A stretch of 64,000 nt of DNA from CAXMNX01 sp964194845 (GCA_964194845.1 CAXMNX010000089.1:1-64000), one strand, 5' to 3'. Shown: positions 1-9,909, counted from the stretch's first letter. Notes: a model not told the origin generated them from the sequence alone. Program-made: numbers and translations.

Positions 1-2775
1 GCCCGGTGGCTGACCCAGATTGCCGCGCATCATGTCGATGACACTGTCGGGGAAGGCGACTTCTTTTTCTGAATTTTCAACGTCTTGCCGCGTCAGGTTT
101 TGACTGACCATCATCAATGCCATGTCGCCCACGACCTTGGATGACGGCGTGACTTTCACGATGTCGCCGAACATCTGGTTCACGTCCGAATAGGTCTCGG
201 CCACTTCGTGCCAGCGATCTTCCAGGCCGAGGCTGCGCGCCTGTGCCTTCAGATTGGTGAACTGGCCGCCGGGCATTTCGTGCAGGTAAACCTCGGAAGC
301 GGGCGCCTGCAGACCGGACTCGAAGGCGGCATAATGGCCGCGCACCGCCTCCCAGTAATTCGACATCTCGCGCACCGCGCCGATATCGAGGCCAGTATCG
401 CGTTCGGACCGGTTGAGCGCCTCGACGATTGTGCCGAGCGTTGCCTGGCTGGTGTTGCCCGAAAGCGCGTCCATCGCGCAGTCAACGGCATCGACGCCTG
501 CCTCTGCCGCCGCAAGGATAGTGGCGCAAGCTATGCCCGCCGTGTCGTGGGTATGAAAGTGGATCGGCAGGCCAACCTCGTCTTTCAGGGCTTTGACCAG
601 AATGCGCGCAGCCGCAGGTTTCAAAAGGCCTGCCATGTCTTTCAGACCCAACACATGAGCGCCCGCGTCTTTCAGGTCTTTCCCCATGTTTACATAATAT
701 TGCAGGTTATACTTCGCGCGTTTGGGGTTCTGAATGTCGCCGGTGTAGCAGATCGTGCCTTCGCAAATCTTTCCGTTGGCCACGACGGCATCCATCGCAA
801 CGCGCATATTCTCGACCCAGTTCAGGCTGTCGAAGACGCGGAAGATGTCGATGCCGGTTTCCGCCGCCTGTTTCACGAAGAACTGGACCACGTTGTCGGG
901 ATAGGTCGTATAGCCGACGCCGTTGGCGCCCCGCAGCAGCATTTGCGTCATCAGGTTGGGCATGGCCGCGCGTAGATCGCGCAGCCTTTGCCAGGGGCAT
1001 TCCTGCAAGAACCGGTAGGCGACGTCGAAGGTTGCACCACCCCAGCATTCGACACTGAAAAGTTGCGGCAGGTTGGCGGCATAGGCCGGGGCCGCATTGA
1101 TCATGTCGATGGACCGCATCCGCGTCGCCAGAAGCGACTGATGGCCGTCGCGCATCGTCGTGTCGGTGATCAGAAGTTGCGGCTGGTCGCGCATCCAGTC
1201 GGCCACCGCTTCGGGGCCAAACTCATCAAGGATATTGCGCGAACCTGGCGTCGGGGTATCGGTGCGAAGCATGGGTACAATCGGATCGCGCGCTTCGGCC
1301 ACCGGGCGCGGTCGACCGGTGGTTTCGGGATGCCCGTTGATCGTGATGTCGGCGATATAAGTCAGGATCTTGGTGGCGCGGTCGCGGCGCGGTTTGAATT
1401 CGAAAAGCTCGGGCGTCTGGTCGATGAATTTGGTGTGATACTCGTAGTTCAGAAAGGTCGGGTGCTTCAGCAGGTTTTCGACAAAGGCGATGTTGGTGGA
1501 AACGCCGCGGATGCGGAACTCGCGAAGCGCCCGGTCCATCCGCGCAATCGCCGCCTCGGGCGTCGGTGCCCAGGCGGTGACCTTTTCAAGCAGCGAGTCG
1601 TAGTACCGCGTGATGACAGCACCTGAATAGGCGGTGCCGCCGTCCAGCCGGATGCCCATGCCTGTGGCGCCGCGATAGGCGGTGATGCGGCCATAGTCGG
1701 GGATAAAGTTGTTGGTCGGGTCTTCGGTCGTGATCCGGCACTGGATGGCGTGGCCGTTAAGTTCAACGTCGTATTGGCTGGCCTTGCCGGTGGCCTCGAC
1801 CAGCGATTTGCCTTCGGCCACCAGAATTTGCGCCTGAACGATGTCGATGCCGGTGACTTCTTCGGTCACCGTGTGTTCGACCTGCACGCGGGGGTTCACC
1901 TCGATGAAGAAAAATTCGCCGTCATCCATATCCATCAGAAACTCGATGGTGCCGGCGCATTCGTAACCGACGTGTTCAGCGATCTTTTTGCCGAGATTGC
2001 AGAGTTTTTCGCGCTGGGTTTCGCTCAGATAGGGCGCGGGCGCGCGTTCAACGACCTTTTGGTTCCGGCGCTGGACCGAGCAATCGCGTTCCCAGAGGTG
2101 ATAGATGTTGCCCTGGCTGTCGCCGAGGATCTGCACTTCGACATGGCGCGCCTTCTGGATCATTTTCTCCAGATAGCCCTCGCCGTTGCCGAACGCGGCT
2201 TCGGCCTCGCGGCGGCCTTCCAGAACTTTCTCTTCCAGCTCTTCAGGTTTCAGGATCGCGCGCATCCCGCGCCCGCCGCCGCCCCAGGACGCTTTCAGCA
2301 TCATCGGATAACCAACGTCGTCCGCCTGTTTGCGGGTAAGCGCCATATCGTCGCCCAGCACTTCGGAGGCCGGAATGACCGGCACTCCGGCCTCGATGGC
2401 GACCTTGCGCGCGCTGGCCTTGTCGCCAAGCGCCCGCATTGTGTCGGCCTTTGGGCCGATGAACGCGATGCCGTGATCTGTGCAGGCATCAACAAACTCT
2501 GGGTTTTCCGACAAAAGACCATAGCCCGGATGGATCGCGTCCGCGCCGCATTCGCGCGCGACGCGGATGATCTCGGCTATCGAAAGATAGGCCGCAACCG
2601 GTCCCATCCCCTTGCCGATCCGGTACGCCTCGTCCGCTTTGAAGCGGTGCAGGCTTAACTTATCTTCCTCGGCATAGATCGCGACGGTGCGTTTGCCCAA
2701 TTCGTTGGCGGCGCGCATGACGCGAATGGCGATCTCGCCGCGGTTGGCAACCAGGATCTTTGTGAACTCGGCCAT
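1..2775 (-). CDS. pyc: Pyruvate carboxylase (C-terminus beyond window)
   Basis: Biotin enzyme that carboxylates pyruvate to oxaloacetate, an anaplerotic step. It reads MAEFTKILVANRGEIAIRV from an ATG at 2775 with a GGGG-containing ribosome site upstream, and stays open for 925 codons to the window edge. The N-terminal biotin carboxylase has the ATP-grasp glycine loop near residues 163-168. The carboxyltransferase TIM barrel begins at about residue 540 (TTMRDGHQSLLATR) and carries the GLKDMAG lysine near 711. The family is about 1,145 residues long, so the final stretch with the biotinylated lysine lies outside the window. Domain order separates it from acetyl- or propionyl-CoA carboxylase. 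Confidence 0.97.
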   Translation of the reverse strand, partial: MAEFTKILVANRGEIAIRVMRAANELGKRTVAIYAEEDKLSLHRFKADEAYRIGKGMGPVAAYLSIAEIIRVARECGADAIHPGYGLLSENPEFVDACTDHGIAFIGPKADTMRALGDKASARKVAIEAGVPVIPASEVLGDDMALTRKQADDVGYPMMLKASWGGGGRGMRAILKPEELEEKVLEGRREAEAAFGNGEGYLEKMIQKARHVEVQILGDSQGNIYHLWERDCSVQRRNQKVVERAPAPYLSETQREKLCNLGKKIAEHVGYECAGTIEFLMDMDDGEFFFIEVNPRVQVEHTVTEEVTGIDIVQAQILVAEGKSLVEATGKASQYDVELNGHAIQCRITTEDPTNNFIPDYGRITAYRGATGMGIRLDGGTAYSGAVITRYYDSLLEKVTAWAPTPEAAIARMDRALREFRIRGVSTNIAFVENLLKHPTFLNYEYHTKFIDQTPELFEFKPRRDRATKILTYIADITINGHPETTGRPRPVAEARDPIVPMLRTDTPTPGSRNILDEFGPEAVADWMRDQPQLLITDTTMRDGHQSLLATRMRSIDMINAAPAYAANLPQLFSVECWGGATFDVAYRFLQECPWQRLRDLRAAMPNLMTQMLLRGANGVGYTTYPDNVVQFFVKQAAETGIDIFRVFDSLNWVENMRVAMDAVVANGKICEGTICYTGDIQNPKRAKYNLQYYVNMGKDLKDAGAHVLGLKDMAGLLKPAAARILVKALKDEVGLPIHFHTHDTAGIACATILAAAEAGVDAVDCAMDALSGNTSQATLGTIVEALNRSERDTGLDIGAVREMSNYWEAVRGHYAAFESGLQAPASEVYLHEMPGGQFTNLKAQARSLGLEDRWHEVAETYSDVNQMFGDIVKVTPSSKVVGDMALMMVSQNLTRQDVENSEKEVAFPDSVIDMMRGNLGQPPG

Positions 2776-2847
2776 GCGCATCCCCTTCGCGGATGCCGCA
2801 TGTGTTAGCGGCGAAGAGGCGCTGGGGCAAGCGCGGGTAAAGGAGGT

Positions 2848-3981
2848 TCAGGCTAGCTTCGCGGCCAAGTCACCCAACGTCCGCGCGCCGATATTGCCCA
2901 TGGCCAGCCGCATGTCATCGGCCAGCATGTGGATCAGATGCGGCGGGCCGCGCCCCGCCAGCGCGCCGACGGCATAGTGAAACGCCCGCCCCAGCATGAC
3001 AAAATCGGCACCCAAGGCCAGCGCGCGCAGGACGTCGACGCCGCCGGTGATGCCGCTGTCAAAGATGATCGGGGCATCCGGCACCGCATCGCGGATGCGG
3101 GGCAGGGCATCAAGGCAGGCCGGGCCGCCGTCGAATTGCCGCCCGGAGTGGTTTGAGATCCAGATCCCATCGACACCCGCCGCCGACAGACGCTTTGCAT
3201 CGTCGGGTTTTTGCACGCCTTTGACCAGAAACGGCCCGGACCATTCAGCGCGCAATTCGTCGATGTCTGACCAATTGGGCCGGCCCCGGATCACATGACC
3301 GGCGTGCGCGATGGAATTAAATCCGGTCTTCTGATCGACATAATCCTCGCAGAATTTCAGGCTTGGGATACCTTCGCGCAGCGTGCCAATCGTCCAGTTG
3401 GGATGCAGCAGCATCGCCCAGATCATCGCCAGATCGAGCTTCGGCGGGATGATCAGGTTGGCGCGCCTTTGCCGTTCGCGGCGGCTGTCTACCGGCACGT
3501 CAACGGTCAGGATCAGGTGGGTGAAGCCTGCGTCCTTCGCGCGGGCCAGCATGTCGGACCGGATGCTCTTGTCGTGCGGCATATAAAGCTGGAACCAGCC
3601 CTGATCGCCGATGTGCGGCGCAAGCGTTTCCGGCACCACGGTCGCGACCGAGCTCATCGTGTAGGGAATGCCCGCCGCCGCGCAGGCGCTTGCGATGAAC
3701 TTTTCCGCGCCGGGCCACATGATCCCGGACATCCCCACCGGTGCGCAGCCGAAAGGCAGAGGATAATCGCGCCCCAGGAAATTGGTCGTCAGGTCGGGGT
3801 CAAACGCCCCTTGCAATATCGAAGGCATAAAATGCACCGCGCCGAGCGCCTGCATATTACGCCGATGCTGGTCCTCGATACCGGTGGCGCTGTCGAGGTA
3901 TTCAAACACGAAATGCGGCACCTGCCGACGCGCGCGGTCGCGTAAATCCGATATGGCGGGAAAGCGGGTATCAAGGTCCAT
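2848..3981 (-). CDS. lldD: FMN-dependent alpha-hydroxy-acid (L-lactate-type) dehydrogenase
   Basis: A 377-residue flavoenzyme of the glycolate oxidase / L-lactate dehydrogenase family, which oxidises L-2-hydroxy acids to 2-keto acids. The active-site block SNHSGRQFDGG holds the family's catalytic His and Arg near residue 255, followed by the FMN phosphate-binding region DSGITGGVDVLRALALGA. N-terminal FEYLDSATG is the usual start of the fold. AGAGG lies just before the ATG at 3981. It follows pyc with a 72 bp gap, so lactate-derived pyruvate could be passed to carboxylation. Substrate (lactate, glycolate or mandelate) cannot be fixed from sequence. Confidence 0.9.
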   Translation of the reverse strand: MDLDTRFPAISDLRDRARRQVPHFVFEYLDSATGIEDQHRRNMQALGAVHFMPSILQGAFDPDLTTNFLGRDYPLPFGCAPVGMSGIMWPGAEKFIASACAAAGIPYTMSSVATVVPETLAPHIGDQGWFQLYMPHDKSIRSDMLARAKDAGFTHLILTVDVPVDSRRERQRRANLIIPPKLDLAMIWAMLLHPNWTIGTLREGIPSLKFCEDYVDQKTGFNSIAHAGHVIRGRPNWSDIDELRAEWSGPFLVKGVQKPDDAKRLSAAGVDGIWISNHSGRQFDGGPACLDALPRIRDAVPDAPIIFDSGITGGVDVLRALALGADFVMLGRAFHYAVGALAGRGPPHLIHMLADDMRLAMGNIGARTLGDLAAKLA

Positions 3982-4160
3982 GGTCCTCTCATAATGGCTT
4001 TGCCGGAAAGGAAAAGTCCCGCTGCATCATCTTTTCCCAAATACGCACCTTAGCGACGCGGCGAAGCTGCGCCGCAAGGCCTTATATATATCATCCCTGA
4101 AAGCAGAACAGAGCGCGAACACCTCTTTCACTCGCGCGGCAATCGGTCTAGGCTTGCGCC
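3982..4160. promoter_or_regulatory. Divergent intergenic region with dispersed repeat copy
   Basis: Promoter space between the lactate dehydrogenase-like gene and the helicase gene. Positions 4026-4048 on the minus strand carry a copy of the GCGTATTTGGGAAAAGATGA motif that recurs near 15212, 9095 and 56200. An imperfect GC-rich palindrome (gcgacgcggcg / gcgccgc) lies near 4053-4076. No promoter boxes could be assigned with confidence. Confidence 0.4.
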
Positions 4161-6536
4161 ATGAGCAGCGATCCCGACCACAGCGATTTTCCCGACCGCG
4201 CACCGCTATCGGAACAAGCGCTCGCCGCGCGTCCCGCGCCCTATATGGATGACCTGAACGACGCACAGCGCGAAGCGGTTGCCGCACTTGAGGGGCCGGT
4301 TCTGATGCTGGCAGGCGCTGGCACCGGCAAGACCAAGGCGCTGACGACGCGAATTGCGCATCTGCTGGCCACCGGCAAGGCGCGGCCGAACGAAATTCTC
4401 GCCGTTACATTCACCAACAAGGCCGCGCGCGAGATGAAGGCGCGCGTGACGCGGCTGTTGGGCCAGACGGTCGAGGGGATGCCCTGGCTTGGCACGTTTC
4501 ATTCGATCTGCGCGAAGCTTCTGAGGCGACACGCAGAGCTGGTCGGGCTGAAGACCAATTTCACCATCCTGGATACCGACGACCAGAACCGGCTGCTGAA
4601 ACAGCTGATCGTTGCCGCAAATATCGACGAAAAACGCTGGCCTGCGCGGCAGCTGGGGCACATTATCGACAGCTGGAAAAACCGCGCCTGGACGCCGGAG
4701 AAAGTGCCCGCTGGCGAGGCCGGTGCATTCAACCACCGCGCCGTCGATCTTTATGGCGAATATCAGGAGCGGCTGCGGACGCTGAACGCCGTCGATTTCG
4801 GGGATCTGCTTCTGCACGTTGTGACGATCTTGCAGGCGCATGAGGACGTTCTGGCGCAATACCAACGCTGGTTTCGCTATATTCTGGTGGACGAATATCA
4901 GGACACCAATGTCGCCCAGTATCTGTGGCTGCGGCTATTGGCGCGGGGCCACAAGAACATCTGCTGTGTTGGCGATGACGATCAGTCGATCTATGGCTGG
5001 CGGGGTGCCGAGGTTGGCAATATCCTCAGGTTTGAAAAGGATTTTCCGGGCGCGAAGGTTGTGCGGCTGGAACAAAACTATCGCTCGACCCCGCACATCC
5101 TTGCTGCCGCCAGCGGCGTGATATCGGCCAATCAGGGTCGGCTTGGAAAGACGTTGTTCACGGATGTGACGGAGGGCGAAAAGCTTCGTCTGATCGGGCA
5201 TTGGGACGGCGATGAAGAAGCGCGCTGGATCGGCGAAGAGATCGAGGCGATGCAGGGCGGCACGCGCGGGCTTGATCCGTTCGGGCTGGAAGATATGGCG
5301 ATCCTGGTGCGCGCGTCGCATCAGATGCGGGCGTTCGAGGATCGGTTTCTGACCATCGGGTTGCCCTACCGGGTGATCGGGGGGCCGCGATTTTATGAGC
5401 GCCGGGAGATCCGCGACGCGATGGCCTATTTCCGGCTTGCCGTCAGCACGGAAGATGATCTGGCGTTCGAGCGCGTCGTGAACACGCCCAAGCGCGGGCT
5501 GGGCGACAAGGCGCAACAGAAAATTCAGGCCGCCGCACGTTCGAACGGTGTGTCGCTGGTCGAAGGGGCGCGGGTGCTGCTTGCCGCCAAGGGTCTGTCG
5601 GGCCGGGGTGCGGGCGAGCTTGCGCGGTTACTGGACGGCATTGACCGGTGGCATGCGCTGGTGCGGGCGGGTGTTAGCCATATCGAGATTGCCGAGCAGG
5701 CTCTGGAAGAAAGCGGCTATACCGAGATGTGGCAGCTTGAAAAAACGCCCGAGGCACCAGGGCGGCTGGAAAACCTGAAAGAACTGATCAAGGCGTTGGA
5801 AGCGTTTGATAATCTTCAGGGATTTCTCGAGCACATCAGCCTTGTCATGGACAACGACAGCGAAGACGGCGAGGCCAAGGTCTCGATCATGACGCTGCAC
5901 GCGGCCAAGGGGCTTGAGTTTCCCGCCGTTTTTCTGCCGGGCTGGGAGGACGGGCTATTTCCGTCGCAGCGGACAATGGATGAAAGCGGGCTCAGCGGTT
6001 TAGAAGAGGAACGGCGGTTGGCCTATGTCGGCATCACCCGCGCTGAGGAACTTTGCACGATCAGTTTCGCAGGCAACCGGCTGGTTTATGGGCAATGGCA
6101 AAGCCAGATGCCGTCGCGCTTTATCGACGAATTGCCGCAAGCGCATGTCGACGTGCTGACGCCGCCCGGGCTTTACGGTGGTGGGTATGGCGCGGCGGCT
6201 TCGCCTGCGATGGCGGGGGCGCCCAAGAGCGATCTGCACGAGGCGGCGGCCAAGGCGGATGGATACAATTCACCGGGCTGGAAGCGGCTTCAGGCGCGCA
6301 GCCAAATGCGCGGCATGTCGCAGCCATCCGAGGCCCGGAACGTGGTGATCGACCTTGATGCCGTGTCGGCATTTACGCAAGGCGACCGGGTGTTTCACCA
6401 GAAGTTCGGTTACGGCGTCATCACCGGCATCGAGGGCGACAAGCTGGATATCGCCTTTGAGAAATCGGGTGAGAAAAAGGTCGTTGCGAAATTCGTAGCT
6501 GCCGCCACGACCGCCGGCGATGATGTGCCGTTTTAA
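4161..6536 (+). CDS. uvrD: UvrD/PcrA-type ATP-dependent DNA helicase
   Basis: Superfamily 1A 3'-5' helicase of 791 residues for nucleotide excision and mismatch repair. Seen in order: Q-motif LNDAQREAV (32-40), Walker A AGAGTGKT (51-58), Walker B ILVDEYQDTN (about 240), motif III GDDDQSIYGWRGA (about 272), motif V MTLHAAKGLEF (about 577) and motif VI YVGITRAEE (about 622). A C-terminal PcrA-like Tudor fold (FGYGVITGIEGDKLDIAF) starts near 748. The stop overlaps the stop of the convergent aminopeptidase gene by 4 bp. Confidence 0.95.
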   Translation: MSSDPDHSDFPDRAPLSEQALAARPAPYMDDLNDAQREAVAALEGPVLMLAGAGTGKTKALTTRIAHLLATGKARPNEILAVTFTNKAAREMKARVTRLLGQTVEGMPWLGTFHSICAKLLRRHAELVGLKTNFTILDTDDQNRLLKQLIVAANIDEKRWPARQLGHIIDSWKNRAWTPEKVPAGEAGAFNHRAVDLYGEYQERLRTLNAVDFGDLLLHVVTILQAHEDVLAQYQRWFRYILVDEYQDTNVAQYLWLRLLARGHKNICCVGDDDQSIYGWRGAEVGNILRFEKDFPGAKVVRLEQNYRSTPHILAAASGVISANQGRLGKTLFTDVTEGEKLRLIGHWDGDEEARWIGEEIEAMQGGTRGLDPFGLEDMAILVRASHQMRAFEDRFLTIGLPYRVIGGPRFYERREIRDAMAYFRLAVSTEDDLAFERVVNTPKRGLGDKAQQKIQAAARSNGVSLVEGARVLLAAKGLSGRGAGELARLLDGIDRWHALVRAGVSHIEIAEQALEESGYTEMWQLEKTPEAPGRLENLKELIKALEAFDNLQGFLEHISLVMDNDSEDGEAKVSIMTLHAAKGLEFPAVFLPGWEDGLFPSQRTMDESGLSGLEEERRLAYVGITRAEELCTISFAGNRLVYGQWQSQMPSRFIDELPQAHVDVLTPPGLYGGGYGAAASPAMAGAPKSDLHEAAAKADGYNSPGWKRLQARSQMRGMSQPSEARNVVIDLDAVSAFTQGDRVFHQKFGYGVITGIEGDKLDIAFEKSGEKKVVAKFVAAATTAGDDVPF

Positions 6537-7783
6537 TTTTCCCCCCAGTTTCCTTCACGAAAAACCGCGACGCGGTCACCGGTATCGGTAATCCCGTCGA
6601 TGTCTGTCTCCGGCCCGCCGATCATCCAGTCGACGTGGATCAGGCTGGCGTTGCCGCCGCGCGCGGCGACGTCCTGGTCGCTGATGTCATTGGCATCAAG
6701 CAGACAGTCCTTGTAGCACTGACCGAGCGCGATGTGGCAGGCGGCGTTTTCGTCGAAAAGTGTGTTGTAGAACAGTAGGCCGCTTTCAGAGATTGGCGAG
6801 GCATTCGGCACCAGCGCCACTTCGCCAAGGCGTGCCGCGCCTTCGTCGGTTTCGAGAAGTTTGCGGAACACATCCTCGCCGCGCGCCGCATTTGCTTCGA
6901 CGATCCGGCCCTTTTCGAACCGCACTTCGATATCTTCGATCAGGCTGCCCTGGTGGCTGAGCGGTTTTGTCGCCCGTGCGACGCCTTCGACACGGCCCGC
7001 GTGCGGCGTTGTAAACACTTCCTCGGTCGGAATGTTCGGGTTGCAGATGATGCCGTTTTTCGCTTCCGACGCACCGCCTTGCCAGAGATGACCTTCGGCC
7101 AGACCGACGGTCAGATCGGTGCCGTGGCCGCGAAAGTGAAGGGCGGAAAACCGCTGATTATTCAGCCAGTCGCGGCGGTTTGCGAGGTCGGCATTATGCG
7201 CCGCCCAGGCCCCGACCGGGTCTTCACGGTCAACGCGGCTGGCCGCGAAGATGGCCTCGGCAAGCTTGCCTTGCGCGGAATCGCCGTCGAGATCGGGAAA
7301 CACCAGCTTCGCCCAGGCGCGGCCCGGATACGAGACGATCGACCAGTTGATCGCGAAGCTTGAGATCTTCTCGAGCGCGGGTTTGTAAGCAATCGACTGG
7401 GCTTTCGAGGCGCGGGCAATTTTTGTCGGGTCCATATCGCTTAACGCCATCGGGTTTTCGGAACTGACGTGCAGACGTGCCGCGTTGGCGCCGTAGGCGT
7501 TGGCCATGCCGTCGAACAGCCAGCCCGGTGCTGCGTCAAAACTGGCGTCGACCCCGTGAATATATCGTGCCTTCGACACATCCTCGTCTGAAAGGATCGG
7601 CGTGACGAGGCTGGCGCCCGCCTTATAGGCCGCGTCGGCAATCCGGCGAACAAGCGGCAGGGTTTCCGCCGATCCGGTGAGAATGACTTGTTGGCCCGGT
7701 TGCAGATTAAGCCCGGTGCCGACGGCGACATCGCCAAGCCGGTCAAGCAATGTCAGGTCAAATGGAAGTGCTGCGTCGGACAT
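6533..7783 (-). CDS. M29 family aminopeptidase
   Basis: Cytosolic metallo-aminopeptidase of the AmpS/AmpT (M29) family, 416 residues. Segments carrying the family's metal ligands are visible: NIPTEEVFTTP, LGEVALVP, FYNTLFDENAACHIALGQ and HVDWMIG. The ATG at 7783 (MSDAALPFDL) is preferred over an upstream start at 7837 because GGGAG precedes it and family alignment begins there. The gene is monocistronic and convergent with uvrD. Confidence 0.92.
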   Translation of the reverse strand: MSDAALPFDLTLLDRLGDVAVGTGLNLQPGQQVILTGSAETLPLVRRIADAAYKAGASLVTPILSDEDVSKARYIHGVDASFDAAPGWLFDGMANAYGANAARLHVSSENPMALSDMDPTKIARASKAQSIAYKPALEKISSFAINWSIVSYPGRAWAKLVFPDLDGDSAQGKLAEAIFAASRVDREDPVGAWAAHNADLANRRDWLNNQRFSALHFRGHGTDLTVGLAEGHLWQGGASEAKNGIICNPNIPTEEVFTTPHAGRVEGVARATKPLSHQGSLIEDIEVRFEKGRIVEANAARGEDVFRKLLETDEGAARLGEVALVPNASPISESGLLFYNTLFDENAACHIALGQCYKDCLLDANDISDQDVAARGGNASLIHVDWMIGGPETDIDGITDTGDRVAVFREGNWGEN

Positions 7784-7863
7784 GGGGGGTCTCCCGAGAG
7801 GGTTTGTCGGAGATAATCTTGGCTGCGGCAGGGGCAAAGAGCTACGGGTTGGCGGGCCTCGTC

Positions 7864-7900
7864 AAAAAGAAAACGCGCCACAAACGGGCGCGTTTTTTTT
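7864..7900 (-). terminator. Rho-independent terminator
   Basis: Perfect 10 bp stem (7870-7879 pairs with 7887-7896) with a 7 nt loop. A T-rich tract follows on the minus strand and an eight-T run on the plus strand. It sits 23 bp past the stop of the minus-strand gene at 7923-8243, which it most likely terminates. Confidence 0.85.
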
Positions 7901-7922
7901 CAATTCAGGTCTGTCAGTTGGC

Positions 7923-8243
7923 TCAGGCGGCGCGGGCCTGCTCGGCCGCGTGCCGACGTTCGCTTTCTTCGCGAGAAAGCGCGACCGAGGTGCGGACACC
8001 CTTGCCGACGAAGTCCATCAAGCCTTTAACAACGCGCTCGTTGGGGTCAATTCCTGCGCAGGTCAGCACTTCGCGACCATCGCGCGAGCGCGACCAACGG
8101 GCAATCTGCTCGGGGCCGTTGCCGTATTTCTTGTCGTCGGCAATAGCATCATCCAGCGCTGCCAGGACCACTGCTGCGAAAAGTTTCCGCGCGCGATTCC
8201 CTTGCTCGTGGTTGAATGCTGTGCTGTCTACAAAGTCAGCCAT
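7923..8243 (-). CDS. Short conserved Rhodobacterales protein (DUF6280-like)
   Basis: A 106-residue soluble protein beginning MADFVDSTAFNHEQGNRARK and ending in a charged helix (SREESERRHAAEQARAA). No catalytic motif or signal peptide is visible. I recognise it as a strongly conserved Rhodobacterales family annotated DUF6280; function unknown. The ATG at 8243 is chosen over a 101-codon-longer reading because AAGGA sits 7 bases upstream and the extension is low-complexity Lys/Arg. A strong terminator follows, and efp is divergent. Confidence 0.8.
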   Translation of the reverse strand: MADFVDSTAFNHEQGNRARKLFAAVVLAALDDAIADDKKYGNGPEQIARWSRSRDGREVLTCAGIDPNERVVKGLMDFVGKGVRTSVALSREESERRHAAEQARAA

Positions 8244-8459
8244 TCGATATCCTTTGTTCTTGCTCTTGCTTTTTCTGGCATGAGGCCCCTTATGACGGGT
8301 CTTGCGCCACTTTAGTCTTTCTTTTTTGGAATGGCTCCTATGCGTCAGACGCATAGCTATCAGCCTTCCTCCGGTTGATTTCGCCGTCTTGTCAGCGGCT
8401 TGTGGCTCGAATATAGGGACGCCAGCTTTTTTATCAACTTTTACGCGTGGTTGACATCT

Positions 8460-9023
8460 ATGCCCCGGATAAATGGAAACGAGATTCGGCCAGGAAATGT
8501 GCTTGATCACAACGGTGGGCTTTGGGCCGCGGTTAAGGTTGACCACGTCAAGCCGGGTAAGGGCGGTGCCTTTGCGCAGGTCGAGCTTCGAAACCTGCGA
8601 AATGGGTCAAAGCTGAACGAACGGTTTCGGTCTGCCGACAAAGTTGAGCGCGTTCGCCTGGAGCAGAAAGATCAGCAGTTTCTTTACGAGAGCGACGGGA
8701 TGCTGGTTTTCATGGACAACGAGACATACGAGCAGATCGAACTGCCGGCGGTCATCCTGGGCGATCGGCGGCCGTTTTTGCAGGACGGCATGACAATCAA
8801 GATCGAATATTACGAGGCCGAGGCGCTGAGTGCCACGCTGCCGCAGAAGGTGACCTGCAAGGTGGTGGAGACTGAACCGGTGGTGAAGGGTCAGACGGCG
8901 GCGAATAGTTTCAAGCCTGCCGTGCTGGACAACGGCGTCAAAGTGTCAGTGCCGCAGTTTGTCGGGCAGGACGAAGACATTATCGTGAACACCGAGACGA
9001 TGGAATATTCCGAGCGGGCGTGA
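8460..9023 (+). CDS. efp: Translation elongation factor P
   Basis: EF-P, 187 residues, which relieves ribosome stalling at polyproline stretches. The N-terminal KOW domain (MPRINGNEIRPGNVLDHNG) includes the lysylation loop KPGKGGAF with the modifiable Lys34 in its canonical position. Two OB domains follow, with the late signature DNGVKVSVPQFVGQDEDIIV. The start at 8460 matches the family N-terminus; an upstream in-frame ATG at 8400 would add 20 atypical residues. epmA/epmB are not in the window. Confidence 0.97.
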   Translation: MPRINGNEIRPGNVLDHNGGLWAAVKVDHVKPGKGGAFAQVELRNLRNGSKLNERFRSADKVERVRLEQKDQQFLYESDGMLVFMDNETYEQIELPAVILGDRRPFLQDGMTIKIEYYEAEALSATLPQKVTCKVVETEPVVKGQTAANSFKPAVLDNGVKVSVPQFVGQDEDIIVNTETMEYSERA

Positions 9024-9059
9024 TCCGGCGGGCGCGCCTGCGGCGCGATACTGGTATTT

Positions 9060-9078
9060 GCGCCACCTAGAGTGGCGC
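9060..9078. repeat. Stem-loop between convergent efp and ygfZ
   Basis: GCGCCAC-ctaga-GTGGCGC forms a perfect 7 bp hairpin. It is followed at 9090-9113 by a copy of the dispersed GTATTnnnnAAAAGATGAAG element abutting the ygfZ stop. Lying between two converging genes it may act as a transcription stop, though it lacks a T-run. Confidence 0.5.
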
Positions 9079-9114
9079 GGCCTTCGGCGAGCGTATTATT
9101 CGAAAAGATGAAGT

Positions 9115-9852
9115 CTAGAGTGGCCTGCGAACTGTGGCCTCTCCGGCGGTCATATCGCCGGTTGCCCGATCAAAGCGCAGATAGGCGATGGCCCGGCCGC
9201 CGGACTGGGTGAACAATGTGCCGACAGGTTTGCCGCCTTCGGTTAGGATTTCGGTGCCAGGTGGCGCGGTGCCGTCAATGTCGACAACGGCGAGGCCCTT
9301 TTTCAGCTCGGTTTTGTGTTTCATCCGCGCGGTCACTTCCTGACCGACGTAACAGCCTTTCTTGAAATCTATGCCGTTCAACCGCTCGAAACCGGCCTCG
9401 AGCGGATAGGTATCGTTCGCGACAAGTTCGATCGCTGTCTCGGGGATGCAGTGGGCGACGCGGAGCGCGGTCCAGTCGGCGTCTTCGTCGGCCTGCCCGT
9501 CGTAGGCGCGCCAACCAAGTGTGGTGTGACGGGGATCGGCAAATGCGCCCGCCGGCGCGGGGCCGGTGCCGCGTGACGGCTTGATATCTGTCTGTTCGAT
9601 CTGCACGTCGGCGCGCAGGCGGTACATGCCGAGGCGCTGATGGAGTGCGGCGGCGATACCTTCGGTCACGTCGAGGAATATCGCATCATCTCCGGGCACG
9701 AGAAAGAAATCGGCCAGATACTTGCCCTGCGGGGTCAGAAGTGCGGCCCAGACAATTCCGTCCTTCAACCGCGTCACATCGTTGGTGACGAGGTTTTGCA
9801 GAAATTCTTCACAATCGCCTCCGGTCAGGCGGAATACGGTGCGTCCTTCCAT
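9115..9852 (-). CDS. ygfZ: Folate-binding protein YgfZ/CAF17
   Basis: A 245-residue tetrahydrofolate-dependent factor for assembly or repair of [4Fe-4S] enzymes. The diagnostic KGCYVGQEVTARM motif (K-G-C-Y-x-G-Q-E) lies about two thirds along, with an N-terminal GcvT-like fold (GDCEEFLQNLVTNDV). The ATG at 9852 has AGGAG 8 bases upstream; the reading frame is open a further 109 codons upstream, but that extension is basic low-complexity sequence unlike the family. Confidence 0.93.
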   Translation of the reverse strand: MEGRTVFRLTGGDCEEFLQNLVTNDVTRLKDGIVWAALLTPQGKYLADFFLVPGDDAIFLDVTEGIAAALHQRLGMYRLRADVQIEQTDIKPSRGTGPAPAGAFADPRHTTLGWRAYDGQADEDADWTALRVAHCIPETAIELVANDTYPLEAGFERLNGIDFKKGCYVGQEVTARMKHKTELKKGLAVVDIDGTAPPGTEILTEGGKPVGTLFTQSGGRAIAYLRFDRATGDMTAGEATVRRPL

Positions 9853-9909
9853 GCTGGTCTCCTGTTGCCTCTCAGGCCTATATAAAGCGGGTAATCGGAT
9901 TCTGCATCC

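Noticed and set aside
1750..2658. 302-codon plus-strand open frame
   Set aside because: Antisense to the biotin carboxylase part of pyruvate carboxylase.
8244..8546. 101-residue N-terminal extension of the DUF6280-like protein
   Set aside because: Runs into the efp start, Lys/Arg-rich, and a good ribosome site marks the internal ATG at 8243.
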